From: Thermoplasmata archaeon
GTDB taxonomy: Archaea > Thermoplasmatota > Thermoplasmata > Methanomassiliicoccales > Methanomethylophilaceae
Length of the DNA: 57,625 nucleotides
Reading direction: 5' to 3'
Assembly: GCA_015063165.1 (NCBI GenBank)
Contig: SUSZ01000011.1
Span: 1 to 57,625 of the forward strand
Positions 25,453 through 33,896 of the stretch are shown piece by piece. A program made the translations under genes and the position numbers. Position 1 is the stretch's first letter, and each line of letters opens with the position of its first letter. The notes beneath the pieces were generated by a model, which had not been told where the DNA came from, made no database searches, and was given only the letters and a program-made list of their open reading frames with translations.

Positions 25453-26350
25453 GTGCGGCACCCTCCATATCGCTGATGGAACCGTATCCATACTCTTCCA
25501 TGAACCTCTCGAGGCCGCAATTAATCGTGTCGAAGACTCCAGGGCCTTCTGTGAGGACGGCGCTTCCAATCTGGAACGCCGAGGCTCCGGCCATGATGTA
25601 TTCGGCGGCGTCCTTCCAGGTGGATATGCCTCCGACCCCCACTATCGGGATGTCGAGAACGGTCCTGAGGTCGTATACCGCTCTCACCCCGACCGGCTTG
25701 AGGGCCTTTCCGGACAGCCCTCCGAACTTGTTGCTCAGGATGGGCCTGGCGAACTCGGGGGAGATGACCATGGCCTTGAGCGTGTTTATGGCCACCACAG
25801 CGTCCCCTCCAGCGTCCTGGACCGCCCTTCCGATGTCCGGCAGTATGTGGGTGTTCGGAGTGAGCTTTGCCCATACAGGGATGCTCACGGCCGATTTGAC
25901 TGCGGATACGATGGCCTTCACCATAGCCGGGTCCGTGCCGACCTCCATCCCGTAGCCCTTCGCGTGGGGGCAGGACAGATTGAGCTCGACTGTGCATGCG
26001 CCGTAGTCCTCCATCTTCCCGGCCAGCGTCCTGAAGTCGTCAGGACCGGCTCCGTAGATGGAGCCGACGATCCTCCCGTGGGGAACGGCGACCTTCATCT
26101 CCTCCTCGAAGAGCTCTATCCCGGGATTAGGGAGGCCCATAGCGTTGACCATGCCGCCTTCGGTCTCCATGAAACAGGGATTGGCATGTCCCGCATTCGG
26201 CTCCAGGCCGACAGACTTGCTGACGACGGCTCCTGCGCCGCAATCCAGCATGCGGACCATGGACGGCCCGGTCTCGTCCATTATCCCCGAAGCCACCATT
26301 CCGGGCTTGTCAAAGGTCATAGCGCCGACCTTCGCTTTCAATGAAACCAT
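25445..26350 (-). CDS. pyrD: Dihydroorotate dehydrogenase, class 1B catalytic subunit
   Basis: A 301-residue FMN TIM-barrel enzyme. The signature ELNLSCPHAKG includes the catalytic-base region (Cys in class 1 enzymes), with AKLTPN, VAINTLKAM and GVGGIST FMN-binding stretches after it. It oxidises dihydroorotate to orotate in pyrimidine synthesis and pairs with the PyrK encoded just downstream. An AT-rich gap of 88 bases separates it from the divergent cysteine desulfurase gene and must contain both promoters. Confidence 0.95.
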   Translation of the reverse strand: MVSLKAKVGAMTFDKPGMVASGIMDETGPSMVRMLDCGAGAVVSKSVGLEPNAGHANPCFMETEGGMVNAMGLPNPGIELFEEEMKVAVPHGRIVGSIYGAGPDDFRTLAGKMEDYGACTVELNLSCPHAKGYGMEVGTDPAMVKAIVSAVKSAVSIPVWAKLTPNTHILPDIGRAVQDAGGDAVVAINTLKAMVISPEFARPILSNKFGGLSGKALKPVGVRAVYDLRTVLDIPIVGVGGISTWKDAAEYIMAGASAFQIGSAVLTEGPGVFDTINCGLERFMEEYGYGSISDMEGAAHE

Positions 26351-26438
26351 GCATTCCCCATGGAGTTGTGTTAGATATAACTGGCGTGCCAGCTTTTCCT
26401 ATGACAACCTTATTAAACCTCACAACATGGGGAGGAGT

Positions 26439-27644
26439 ATGGATTCGGAGAAGGTGAGGCAGGACTTCCCGACGATCAGAAAAGGGCTCGGCATCTATCT
26501 CGACAGCGCATGCCAGTCCCTCAGACCGGACTCGGTGATCTCGGCCATGAACGAGTACTACGAGAGCTATCCGGCCTGCGGCGGGCGCAGCGTCCACTCC
26601 ATGGCGTCCAAGGTCTCCATCGCGATGGACGAGACCCGCGATAGCCTTGCTGGATTCTTCGGCACCAAGGACCCTTCCTGCTACATCTTCACAAAGAACT
26701 GCACCGAAGGCCTCAATATGGCCGCATTCGGCCTCGGGCTCAAGAAGGGGGACGTCGTCGTCACCACGGATTCCGAGCACAACTCCAACCACCTGCCCTG
26801 GCTCTCTCTGGAGAAGAACGTCGGCATCAAGAGGAGGATCTCCCGCTCCAGGACCGACGGGGAGTTCGACCTGGAATCCTTCCAGAAATGCATGGGCCGC
26901 GACGTGAAGGTAGTCGCCGTCCAGCATTGCAGCAACGTCACCGGATGCTCCGTTCCTGTCAGAGCCGTCACCGAGATAGCCCACGACTACGGCGCAACCG
27001 TGGTCATCGACGGAGCGCAGGCAGCCCCTCACATGAAGGTCGACCTCAAGAAAATCGATGCGGACCTCTATTCGCTCTCCATACACAAGATGCTCGGGCC
27101 CACCGGCATGGGCGTCCTGTACGGAAAGAATGAGGTCCTTGAGCGCATGACGCCGCTCACCCTGGGCGGAGGAACCGTAGGGCTCGCATCCTACGACAGC
27201 TCCACGCTCGCGCCTGTCCCTGACAGGTTCGAGGCCGGGCTCCACAACTACGCTGGCATCATCGGCACCAAGGCCGCTCTGGACTATCTCAAGGCCGTAG
27301 GGATGGACGAGATCGAGAGATGGGACGCCGAGCTCATCGAGAGGATGATGAAGAACCTGGAGGACGTGAAGAACCTACATCCGGTAGGACCGACGGAACC
27401 GCGCAGGCGCGGAAGCGTGTTCTCGTTCAACATAGACGGCCTTGGCTCCCATGACATCGCCATGATGACCGACAGCATGGCCGGCGTCATGATCCGTTCC
27501 GGGATGCACTGCGCCCACCCGTACTACGTGTCGCACGGCATAGACGGGAGCGCCAGGGCATCCACCTACCTCTACAACAACGCCGAGGAGATAGACATAT
27601 TCACGGACACCCTGCGCCATATAGCAGAGGTATTCGGGGACTGA
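26439..27644 (+). CDS. SufS-type cysteine desulfurase (class V aminotransferase fold)
   Basis: A 401-residue PLP enzyme. IYLDSACQSLRP marks the N-terminus, VVIDGAQAAPHMK binds the cofactor ring (Asp, Gln), and SIHKMLGPTG carries the Schiff-base Lys. The RSGMHCAHP loop provides the active-site Cys and is of the SufS/CsdA group. It releases sulfur from cysteine for Fe-S clusters or other thio-cofactors. The ATG at 26439 is preferred over 26427 because GGAGG stands just before it. Which acceptor it serves cannot be read, since no sufBC neighbours are present. Confidence 0.88.
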   Translation: MDSEKVRQDFPTIRKGLGIYLDSACQSLRPDSVISAMNEYYESYPACGGRSVHSMASKVSIAMDETRDSLAGFFGTKDPSCYIFTKNCTEGLNMAAFGLGLKKGDVVVTTDSEHNSNHLPWLSLEKNVGIKRRISRSRTDGEFDLESFQKCMGRDVKVVAVQHCSNVTGCSVPVRAVTEIAHDYGATVVIDGAQAAPHMKVDLKKIDADLYSLSIHKMLGPTGMGVLYGKNEVLERMTPLTLGGGTVGLASYDSSTLAPVPDRFEAGLHNYAGIIGTKAALDYLKAVGMDEIERWDAELIERMMKNLEDVKNLHPVGPTEPRRRGSVFSFNIDGLGSHDIAMMTDSMAGVMIRSGMHCAHPYYVSHGIDGSARASTYLYNNAEEIDIFTDTLRHIAEVFGD

Positions 27645-28030
27645 CATCGCTTCGTGATGGTCACAGTCCCGCCGTACCAGAGCTCGAACTCCGCCCCGCA
27701 TCTTGTCATTGCGGTGCAGACTATCTCGTCCTTCTCGAGTAAGACTATATTGCTACTTACTTTTAGAACGTGCTTGGAGGACGGCAGTATCAGAGCGCCG
27801 TCCAGCGTCATGCTGTCCAGATCGGAGCCCTCGAAAACGTCCAGCATCTCGGCGATGTCTTCGACGAGGTCGTCCTCCATACCCGATTCGGCATGTTCCT
27901 GAAATTGGCCCATTATCCCGGCGACGGTGACCAGGAGGACCGCGCCGCAAACGCACAGCACCACCCTGGAGAGGGTAAATTCTATCAGTTCACCACCCCC
28001 ACCACGAGCTTGCGGTCCTCGATCACGCAT
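27572..28030 (-). CDS. Pilin-like membrane-anchored protein (third of three)
   Basis: A 152-residue protein with a short positive N-terminus, then GGGGELIEFTLS and a long hydrophobic helix (LSRVVLCVCGAVLLVTVAGI). This layout resembles the Gly-cleaved class III signal of archaeal type IV pilins. An acidic segment and a short beta-rich head follow. The start is uncertain: ATG 28030 overlaps the upstream gene by 46 bases. The last ~24 codons run antisense to the 3' end of the cysteine desulfurase gene. I cannot name the family; a minor pilin or pilus-like surface subunit is the best guess. Confidence 0.5.
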   Translation of the reverse strand: MRDRGPQARGGGGELIEFTLSRVVLCVCGAVLLVTVAGIMGQFQEHAESGMEDDLVEDIAEMLDVFEGSDLDSMTLDGALILPSSKHVLKVSSNIVLLEKDEIVCTAMTRCGAEFELWYGGTVTITKRCQSPNTSAIWRRVSVNMSISSALL

Positions 28031-28395
28031 CCGAATGTGACATCGACGCTGCCGACTATCTCGGAAACCTCTTCCGAAAGCATTACCGGAGCCTTGTTCA
28101 GATACACGGTCTTCTTCAGCTCCTCGTTCACGTACAGACGGATCGAGTGCGCATCAACTCCGGTGCCTCCTAAGACTATAGTCTCTTTTGGTCCGAGGTC
28201 GACATGCACCGTCTCCAGCGATCCTGAACCGGAGCGGAACACCCTGTATATGCAGTCCTCCACAGCCGAACAGTCGGAATAGGTGTCTGCGTTAGAGGAC
28301 TGCTCCTCCACCACAGACACCATACCGACTATAGTCGGCAGCATCAGGCCGATCAACAGGAATGACACCATCAGCTTCAGCGGCATTCCTATCAT
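27985..28395 (-). CDS. Pilin-like membrane-anchored protein (second of three)
   Basis: A 136-residue protein beginning MIGMPLKLMVSFLLIGL. It has one N-terminal hydrophobic helix (about residues 5-28) and an extracellular head with two nearby cysteines (YSDCSAVEDCIY) that could form a disulfide. The later part is beta-rich (GSLETVHVDLGPKETIVLGG and following). Small size, a single N-terminal helix and tandem position with two similar genes suggest a pilin-like subunit. It starts 12 bases after the upstream stop and overlaps the next gene by 46 bases, so all three are co-transcribed. Confidence 0.6.
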   Translation of the reverse strand: MIGMPLKLMVSFLLIGLMLPTIVGMVSVVEEQSSNADTYSDCSAVEDCIYRVFRSGSGSLETVHVDLGPKETIVLGGTGVDAHSIRLYVNEELKKTVYLNKAPVMLSEEVSEIVGSVDVTFGCVIEDRKLVVGVVN

Positions 28396-28407
28396 GGCCG
28401 GCCTTCT

Positions 28408-28863
28408 TCAGGTGTAGTTGATGACGGCGAACTCGGTGCTGCAGTGCTCGCCGTATCCGGTCTTCATAACGTTGACGGTGATGGTTCCGAAGGCTCCTCT
28501 GGGCGGAGTGACCACGAGATCGTCGATGGTTGCGGTTCCGTCCTCTCCGGTGTATCCGATGGCGATTCCGCCGTCAGAGGTCCTGACTCCGAGACCGCTG
28601 AGGTAGACCTTTGCGCCCTCGAGGGGGTTTCCGTCCTGGTCCCTGACGAGAACGGTGACGGGTTCGATTTTTCCGTCGGGGTCGGCGAGGCCTTCCGCTT
28701 CGATTACCTCGACATCAGAGATGGAATGGGGAGTTTCTATGCTGGCCATCCATCCGCTGAGTATTCCGATCGCCGCAACAGCCACGATCATCATGATCAT
28801 GAGCTGGAGCGGCAATCCCTCTACACTTCCTTTCCTATCCGTAGTGAGCTTGTTGAGTTTCAT
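28408..28863 (-). CDS. Archaeal type IV pilin-like protein with Ig-like head (first of three)
   Basis: A 151-residue protein. The basic N-terminus (TTDRKGSVEGLPLQL) and following helix (MIMMIVAVAAIGILSG) fit an archaeal prepilin signal, with cleavage probably after the Gly of RKG. The head domain contains a carboxypeptidase-regulatory or Ig-like repeat (VTVLVRDQDGNPLEGAKVYL, GTATIDDLVV), which is beta-sandwich. It is the leading gene of the three and has a TATA box (TTTATATCGT) at 28891-28900. It probably forms or decorates a thin surface filament; no ATPase or membrane platform gene is nearby. Confidence 0.65.
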   Translation of the reverse strand: MKLNKLTTDRKGSVEGLPLQLMIMMIVAVAAIGILSGWMASIETPHSISDVEVIEAEGLADPDGKIEPVTVLVRDQDGNPLEGAKVYLSGLGVRTSDGGIAIGYTGEDGTATIDDLVVTPPRGAFGTITVNVMKTGYGEHCSTEFAVINYT

Positions 28864-28890
28864 ATCGCTCGGAGGAGATTTCTCCTTGTA

Positions 28891-28901
28891 ACGATATAAA
28901 A
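28891..28901 (-). promoter_or_regulatory. TATA box of the pilin-like operon
   Basis: On the minus strand this reads GTTTTATATCG, about 30-38 bases before the ATG at 28863, and a GGAG(G)A-type ribosome site (AAGGAG) lies between them. It is a convincing archaeal promoter. Confidence 0.55.
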
Positions 28902-28920
28902 CGAGGACGGTGCGGGCACG

Positions 28921-29460
28921 TTACTGGAGCAGAACCCTTTCCAGAACGGTATGTGTAGCCCCTTTCGGACCCAGCTCGCTGCGCATGACCAGCACCTCCC
29001 TGCACTCGAAGCGGGTGAACTCCACGTCCTTGTACTTGGAGACGAGGATGGAGACGTCCTTCTTGTAGGAACACCTCCCCACGGTCATGTGACTCTTGAA
29101 GGGCTTGTCGTCGAACTTGATGCCAGCGAGGTTGTCGCCTATCCCGTCGGCGATCCTCTTGAGAGTGTCGGCAGGCTTCGCTCCCACCCACACGACGCGA
29201 GCGTCACGGGCGTTTGGGAAGGCTCCAGCGTCCTCCAGAGAGATTTCGAACGGGGAAATGCCCTCCACAGCCTTTCTGACGGCTTCAGCGATTCTAGGTA
29301 CCTTGCGGTCGTCCACGTCGCCGATGAACTTCATAGTCAGATGCATCTGGTTCTCAGGTGAGGGCCTGACCCCGTCCATGCCCTTGATGTCTCCGATGAT
29401 TCCCTTGAGAGGGGCGGTGTCGGGCACCGGGATCGATATGAACACGCGGATGAGCGTCAT
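28921..29460 (-). CDS. thpR: RNA 2',3'-cyclic phosphodiesterase / 2'-5' RNA ligase
   Basis: A 179-residue member of the 2H phosphoesterase family. The two H-x-T-x motifs are HLTMKFIG (about residue 40) and HMTVGR (about 125), which form the active site. It hydrolyses 2',3'-cyclic phosphates on RNA ends and can join tRNA halves through a 2'-5' bond in vitro. Length matches the family. It overlaps the upstream phosphatase gene by 4 bases (ATGA at 29457-29460), so the two are co-expressed. Confidence 0.92.
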   Translation of the reverse strand: MTLIRVFISIPVPDTAPLKGIIGDIKGMDGVRPSPENQMHLTMKFIGDVDDRKVPRIAEAVRKAVEGISPFEISLEDAGAFPNARDARVVWVGAKPADTLKRIADGIGDNLAGIKFDDKPFKSHMTVGRCSYKKDVSILVSKYKDVEFTRFECREVLVMRSELGPKGATHTVLERVLLQ

Positions 29461-29933
29461 AGGCCTTCCTTCTCCCTTATGCGTTTCAGGAGAGCCTCGC
29501 AGCCTCTGTAGACGTCCCTGTACGTGCGTTCGAAGTCCCCGGTGTACCAGGGGTCGGCCACGTCCCCTCCGCCCACGTAGGACATCAGGAGGGCAGTCTC
29601 GGAGAATCCGTCGCCCGGACTCAAGGTGCGGATGTACTCAAGGTTGTAGCGGTCCATCCCGATTATGTAGTTGTATTCGGAGAAGTCCCCGCGGGTGATC
29701 CTCCTGGCTCTCTTGTCTTTGCAGGAGATCCCGCGCTTCTCCAAGACAGCCGCAGTCCTGCTGTCGGCCGGATCCCCCAGATGCTCCGCGCTGGTGGCGC
29801 ACGAAGCGCATGCTATCCTGTCGGAGAGGCCTTCCTTCTCCACCATGTCCCTGAACACGTACTCCGCCATGGGGCTACGGCATATATTGCCATAGCATAC
29901 GAAAAGTACCTTTACTCTACACATCTTCATCAC
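29457..29933 (-). CDS. Low-molecular-weight protein-tyrosine phosphatase
   Basis: A 158-residue phosphatase. VLFVCYGNICRSPMAE carries the C-x5-R-S phosphate loop near residue 12, with Cys as nucleophile and Arg binding phosphate. DPWYTGD near residue 125 supplies the general acid Asp. It acts in the cytosol on phosphotyrosine or similar substrates, or on arginine phosphate in some relatives. ATG 29924 (MCRVKVLFVC) is a near equal alternative start. A TATA box (GTATATAAGG) at 29953-29962 precedes it. It is translationally coupled to thpR. Confidence 0.93.
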   Translation of the reverse strand: MMKMCRVKVLFVCYGNICRSPMAEYVFRDMVEKEGLSDRIACASCATSAEHLGDPADSRTAAVLEKRGISCKDKRARRITRGDFSEYNYIIGMDRYNLEYIRTLSPGDGFSETALLMSYVGGGDVADPWYTGDFERTYRDVYRGCEALLKRIREKEGL

Positions 29934-29952
29934 GACCAGTCGAAAAATCGTA

Positions 29953-29962
29953 CCTTATATAC
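29953..29962 (-). promoter_or_regulatory. TATA box of the phosphatase-thpR operon
   Basis: GTATATAAGG on the minus strand, 20-30 bases before the start, is a near-consensus archaeal TATA element, implying a short leader. Confidence 0.6.
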
Positions 29963-30054
29963 AAAACTGTCGACATAATCTGGACGCTATCGCTGTATCG
30001 GCAGCTTAAGCAGGACGCGTTTCTGAAGAATCGTCATCCCTGACAAAACACTTG

Positions 30055-30061
30055 ATATAAT
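30055..30061 (+). promoter_or_regulatory. TATA box of the 34-residue membrane peptide gene
   Basis: ATATAAT lies about 20-26 bases before the ATG at 30081, the right spacing for a leaderless or near-leaderless archaeal transcript, and supports the tiny gene. Confidence 0.5.
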
Positions 30062-30080
30062 GGTACTGTGTTAATCGCCC

Positions 30081-30185
30081 ATGGACAAAGGAATCTCCAC
30101 CCAGGACAGGCTCGTCAACAAGATGCCTCTTGTAGCGATCCTCGCCCTCGCCGTCGCCGCATTCGCGATGGTGTATATCTTCTGA
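30081..30185 (+). CDS. 34-residue single-pass membrane peptide
   Basis: An open frame of 34 codons. It has a short polar N-terminus (MDKGISTQDRLVNK), then one hydrophobic helix (MPLVAILALAVAAFAMVYIF) that reaches the C-terminus. It has its own TATA-like box with leaderless spacing and is followed directly by a strong hairpin terminator. Such a promoter-ORF-terminator package supports a real small gene. The N-terminus would face the cytoplasm. Function unknown; small peptides like this often belong to membrane complexes as accessory subunits. Confidence 0.6.
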   Translation: MDKGISTQDRLVNKMPLVAILALAVAAFAMVYIF

Positions 30186-30194
30186 AAAAAATGA

Positions 30195-30212
30195 GGGGGA
30201 GTCGCCTCCCCC
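30195..30212. terminator. Bidirectional terminator between the small peptide and the Sel1 gene
   Basis: GGGGGAG-TCGC-CTCCCCC is a perfect 7-base-pair stem, extended outward by AAAT/ATTT. An A-run precedes it on the plus strand and T-rich sequence follows, so it can serve both the rightward small gene and the leftward Sel1 gene that ends at 30221. Confidence 0.7.
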
Positions 30213-30220
30213 ATTTACTT

Positions 30221-32044
30221 TCACTTTCTCTGCTGCTCGGCTCTTCTGAGCTGGTTCAGAGCCCTCTTCGAAGCCTGGTTGCCCTCGGCGGCCGCCTTGT
30301 TGAACCATTTCCTGGCCTCGGTCGGGTCCTTCTCGGTTCCGACTCCGTCGAGATAGCAGCGCCCGACGATGAACATCGCGTCGGCGTCGCCGTTCTTGGC
30401 AGCACGGAGATAGGACTCGAAGGGAGAGTCGTCCTGCTTGGGCTTGATCTTCTCTCCGGTGACGTCCTCGACGATCTGCCTGGAGACGATGTGTCCCTGC
30501 TCGGCTGCACGGGTGTACCACTCGATGGCCTTCTTCTCGTCGGCCTTGGTCCCGATTGCGTTGGCGTAGCAGTATCCTGTGTAGTACTGGCAGAGGACGT
30601 TTCCGTTCTGGGCGCCCTTGCTGAACCACTCGAAGGCCTTCTTGTCGTCCTTCTCGGTGCCGATACCCTCGAAGTATGAGTACGCGACGTGGTACTGCGA
30701 CTTTCCGAATCCGTTCTCGGCGAGGTTCTTGTGGATCTCGAACGCCTTCTCGGGGTCCTTCTTGGCCCCTCTTCCCTTGGAGTAGGCCTCTGCGACGGAG
30801 AACTGGGCCTTCATGTAGTTGTCCTCGGCCGCTCTGCTGAGCCAGTCAAAGGAGGCCTCCTCGTTCTTCTTGACGCCGTTTCCGAGCGCATAGGCGGTTC
30901 CGACGTTGTAGCATGCGACGGTGTTGCCGTGCGCAGCGGACATAATGTAGTACTTCAGCGCGGCCTTGCTGTCCTTCTTGAATCCCACTCCGTTGGAGTA
31001 GTTGTCGCCGGTGGTGAGCTGCGCGTACGCGTCTCCGAGGTCGGCGGCCCTTTTGAAGTTCTCTGAAGACATGGGGAGGTTCTTGGGAACCAGCTTGCCC
31101 TTGGTGTAGAGCTGTCCGAGCATGATCATCGCATCGGTCTGTCCGAGCTTGGAGGCGGTCTCCAGGAGCTTCAGTCCGGTGTCCTTGTTCTTGTCCACGC
31201 CTATGCCGCCCATGTAGCATCTTGCTAGGCCGTAGATTCCGTCCACCGAATCCCTCATGGCGGCAGCCGTGAACCAGGAGAACGAATAGTTGCCGTCCTT
31301 GGAGACGCCGATTCCGTCCATGTAGCACCTTCCGAGGTTATACATTCCATCGACGGATCCTTTATCGACCATCTCGTCGTAGATCGAGTAGACTTTCTTG
31401 TGATCGCGTTCAACGCCCAGGCCGTACTCGTAGCACTTAGCAAGCGCGATGCCCGCAGGGAGATAGCCGTCCTCCCAGAGCTTCGTGATCATGGATGCGC
31501 CCTTCTCGCGGTCCCTGGCTACGCCGGTTCCATTGAGGATGCAGGTCGCGACAGCAAGTCTGGCCTCCTTATGCCCCTTCTTGCACGCCTTGACGTACGA
31601 AGCAAATGCGTTTTCCGGATCGAAAGAGGTGCCGACACCCAGCTCATACAGCCTGCCGAGCGTGTACGCGGCATCTGCATCGTCCTCGTTCTCGGACGCG
31701 CTGCGGAAATATTCGAGAATGGCACCGTCGGCCGGTGTTTCGTGCGTTTCGTAGTAGTGGGACAGAGTGCGGAGAGCCTGAGGGTCTCCCTTCATGAGCG
31801 CGCGGAAGTACCACATGCCGGCTTCCTTGCAGTCAGCGTCCACCGTTATGCCGTTGGCATAGCAGACTCCGACAGCGTCCTGAGCCTTGAGGTTACCCCC
31901 CTTGGCTGCGCGAAGGTACCAACCGAATGCTGCTTTCTCATCAGCCTCGGTGCCCTCACCGAGCGCATACCTCTGTCCTAGCTCGAAGCAGGACTGCACG
32001 TCCCCTGCCTCGGCCTTGGAAATCAACTGCTCTAAGGTTTCCAT
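30221..32044 (-). CDS. Large Sel1-like repeat protein
   Basis: A 607-residue protein composed of about 14-15 Sel1-like repeats from end to end (for example LGRCYMDGIGVSKD, VAYSYFEGIGTEKDDKKAFE, IVGRCYLDGVGTEKD). No signal peptide or other domain is visible, so it is a cytosolic solenoid scaffold. Sel1 proteins often organise signalling or stress complexes. An AT-rich promoter with TTATTTAAG (about 32098-32108) precedes it, and the shared hairpin at 30195-30212 ends it. A shorter relative lies at 2.3-3.3 kb beside the Hsp70/GTPase operon. Confidence 0.92.
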   Translation of the reverse strand: METLEQLISKAEAGDVQSCFELGQRYALGEGTEADEKAAFGWYLRAAKGGNLKAQDAVGVCYANGITVDADCKEAGMWYFRALMKGDPQALRTLSHYYETHETPADGAILEYFRSASENEDDADAAYTLGRLYELGVGTSFDPENAFASYVKACKKGHKEARLAVATCILNGTGVARDREKGASMITKLWEDGYLPAGIALAKCYEYGLGVERDHKKVYSIYDEMVDKGSVDGMYNLGRCYMDGIGVSKDGNYSFSWFTAAAMRDSVDGIYGLARCYMGGIGVDKNKDTGLKLLETASKLGQTDAMIMLGQLYTKGKLVPKNLPMSSENFKRAADLGDAYAQLTTGDNYSNGVGFKKDSKAALKYYIMSAAHGNTVACYNVGTAYALGNGVKKNEEASFDWLSRAAEDNYMKAQFSVAEAYSKGRGAKKDPEKAFEIHKNLAENGFGKSQYHVAYSYFEGIGTEKDDKKAFEWFSKGAQNGNVLCQYYTGYCYANAIGTKADEKKAIEWYTRAAEQGHIVSRQIVEDVTGEKIKPKQDDSPFESYLRAAKNGDADAMFIVGRCYLDGVGTEKDPTEARKWFNKAAAEGNQASKRALNQLRRAEQQRK

Positions 32045-32242
32045 CGGGCGGGCTACATTGCTGTGAATTAAAAAATGTTATGTTTGTAAAAGACCGAACT
32101 TAAATAAGCCCTAACAAAAGACGCTGGCACATTCCTGCGAACAAGAAATAGCATGGTTTTAGAGATTAGTATTAAATATGAAAATGAATCGGATGACGGA
32201 CGTTGGTTGTTTTATCCAATAACAGCGTTAATCCACCTGTTC

Positions 32243-33538
32243 TTAATGACTCGCAGACGTCCTTTCAACCGATGTGGAAACGAGAACCGTCGCCATGACC
32301 GCGAAAGCGAGCATGATCCCCCAGAGCAGAGAGAACGATGACAGAGCGTAGTCCGTCCCGATAATCGCAGCGGATATCGTCGTCGACACGCTGGCTCCCA
32401 GGAACAGGAATATGTTCATCGCCGAGACGGAGGTCCCCGCGATGGCGATCGGGTACCACTCCTTCACCTGAGCGAAGGACAAGGACATGAACCCGCCGAA
32501 GAATCCGAACGCAGCGCTGACGGCGAACCAGAGCCAGTATTCGTCTATCTGCCCGGCGAACAGGAAGACGACTGCCCATACCGCGCTGAAACAGGCAGTT
32601 CCGAAGGTCATCAGACGCTTCTTCGATGTGACGTACCCCCTGCTCACTACGGCGCCGACGATTACCGTGCTGACGATCTTCCCGATGCCTATCATCGTGA
32701 CCATCCAGGCGGAGGACAGGGCGAACCCGTAGACGCTGTCGAAATACCTGACCGCCCAGGTCCCCTGGAACACACTGATGGTCCCGTACACCAGGAAATA
32801 GGCCAGCGCGCAGTTCCAGAACTTCCTTCCGCCCGAGAGGACGGTCTTAAGGCCCTCAATGACGGGCATCCTCGCATCGGAGGCATCGTCGGACCTTGCT
32901 TGGCCTATCGCGGCGTCGGCCTGTTCCCTGGATGGCAATCCGGCCTGCTTGGGATGGTCCCTGACCACGACGAAGCACAGCAGAGCGAACAGCGCGGTGA
33001 CGACGCCAAGCACCAGGAACACGTTCCTCCATCCGACAGCTTCGGAGAGCATCGACAATGGACCGGCAGCGGCCACCGCCCCAATGTTCCCCACAGCTAT
33101 GGTGATCCCGTTCAGGACGGCGAAATCCTGCCGGGGAAACCACACCGACACCAGCTTCACTAGCGGGATGTAGACGACGGCCATTCCAGCGGCAATCAGG
33201 ACCTTTCCGACGACGGCCATCCAGAACGCCGTTCCCACGAAGGTCATGAACGATCCGACGGAAGCCAGCAGGAGGAATATCGTACCGGAGATCCTCGGCC
33301 CGAACCTGTCCGCCATCATCCCGCTAGGGATCTGCATCGCGGCGTATGTCCAGTAATAGGCTGTGCTGAGGATCCCGATGGAGCCGCCGAGGTCCTCGAC
33401 CATGTCGTAGCCGACGACTCCGACGGACATCCGCTGGAAATAGACGAAGAAATACGCTCCGACCATGACGGCGAACACCGCCATGGCGCGGTTCCTGAGT
33501 TTGCGGAAATGGTCGGGACTCGTCGGGTTGCCGATCAT
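32243..33538 (-). CDS. Major facilitator superfamily transporter
   Basis: A 431-residue integral membrane protein with about 12 hydrophobic helices. The loop between helices 2 and 3 carries the MFS signature in the form G-x-MADRFGPR (SGMMADRFGPRISG), and the YFQRMSVGVV stretch in helix 1 resembles the glycerol-3-phosphate/hexuronate-type anion:cation symporter group. The large central loop (about 195-225) separates the two halves. It probably imports a small organic anion; the substrate cannot be read. ATG 33538 is preferred over a TTG at 33550. Confidence 0.88.
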   Translation of the reverse strand: MIGNPTSPDHFRKLRNRAMAVFAVMVGAYFFVYFQRMSVGVVGYDMVEDLGGSIGILSTAYYWTYAAMQIPSGMMADRFGPRISGTIFLLLASVGSFMTFVGTAFWMAVVGKVLIAAGMAVVYIPLVKLVSVWFPRQDFAVLNGITIAVGNIGAVAAAGPLSMLSEAVGWRNVFLVLGVVTALFALLCFVVVRDHPKQAGLPSREQADAAIGQARSDDASDARMPVIEGLKTVLSGGRKFWNCALAYFLVYGTISVFQGTWAVRYFDSVYGFALSSAWMVTMIGIGKIVSTVIVGAVVSRGYVTSKKRLMTFGTACFSAVWAVVFLFAGQIDEYWLWFAVSAAFGFFGGFMSLSFAQVKEWYPIAIAGTSVSAMNIFLFLGASVSTTISAAIIGTDYALSSFSLLWGIMLAFAVMATVLVSTSVERTSASH

Positions 33539-33613
33539 CCGACCATTCAATTATTCCTAATATTTAAAGAAACATCCGTTTTCGGATGCTTTTTATTCAT
33601 TTTCGAATATCGA

Positions 33614-33895
33614 TTATTCTTTTTCTGCTAATGTATCGTATTTCAAGTTCCTGAAGTAGATGATGATGTTGGCCATAACGATGACGAAGTTTAGGGAATA
33701 GAACGCAAGGACGTACGTCACATTGTCCGCAGCGAGCTTGCTGGCCATTCCGCACACATATCCGATCTCGATCACGATCATGAATGCCAAGCTGGTGCCT
33801 TTTGTGGTCTTCGATTTCCACAGCTTGACAGTCGACATAGGCCAAGCGGCCATGAAACAGAGCAACATCACTGTCTCGAGCAAATCTGCCATCAA
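33614..33895 (-). CDS. Small PQ-loop / SemiSWEET-like membrane protein
   Basis: A 93-residue protein with three hydrophobic helices. It has the arrangement MSTVKLWKSKTTKGTSLAFM after the first helix, as in PQ-loop and SemiSWEET half-transporters, though the literal Pro-Gln pair is replaced. Such proteins work as dimers and move sugars or other small solutes. It starts 1 base before the end of the DUF362 gene region upstream (35009-33897), so it is likely co-transcribed with the two DUF362 genes. The substrate is unknown. Confidence 0.65.
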   Translation of the reverse strand: MMADLLETVMLLCFMAAWPMSTVKLWKSKTTKGTSLAFMIVIEIGYVCGMASKLAADNVTYVLAFYSLNFVIVMANIIIYFRNLKYDTLAEKE

Positions 33896-33896
33896 A

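Noticed and set aside
32153-32341. 62-codon plus-strand frame in the Sel1-MFS gap
   Set aside because: It runs into the antisense of the MFS gene and has mixed composition without features.
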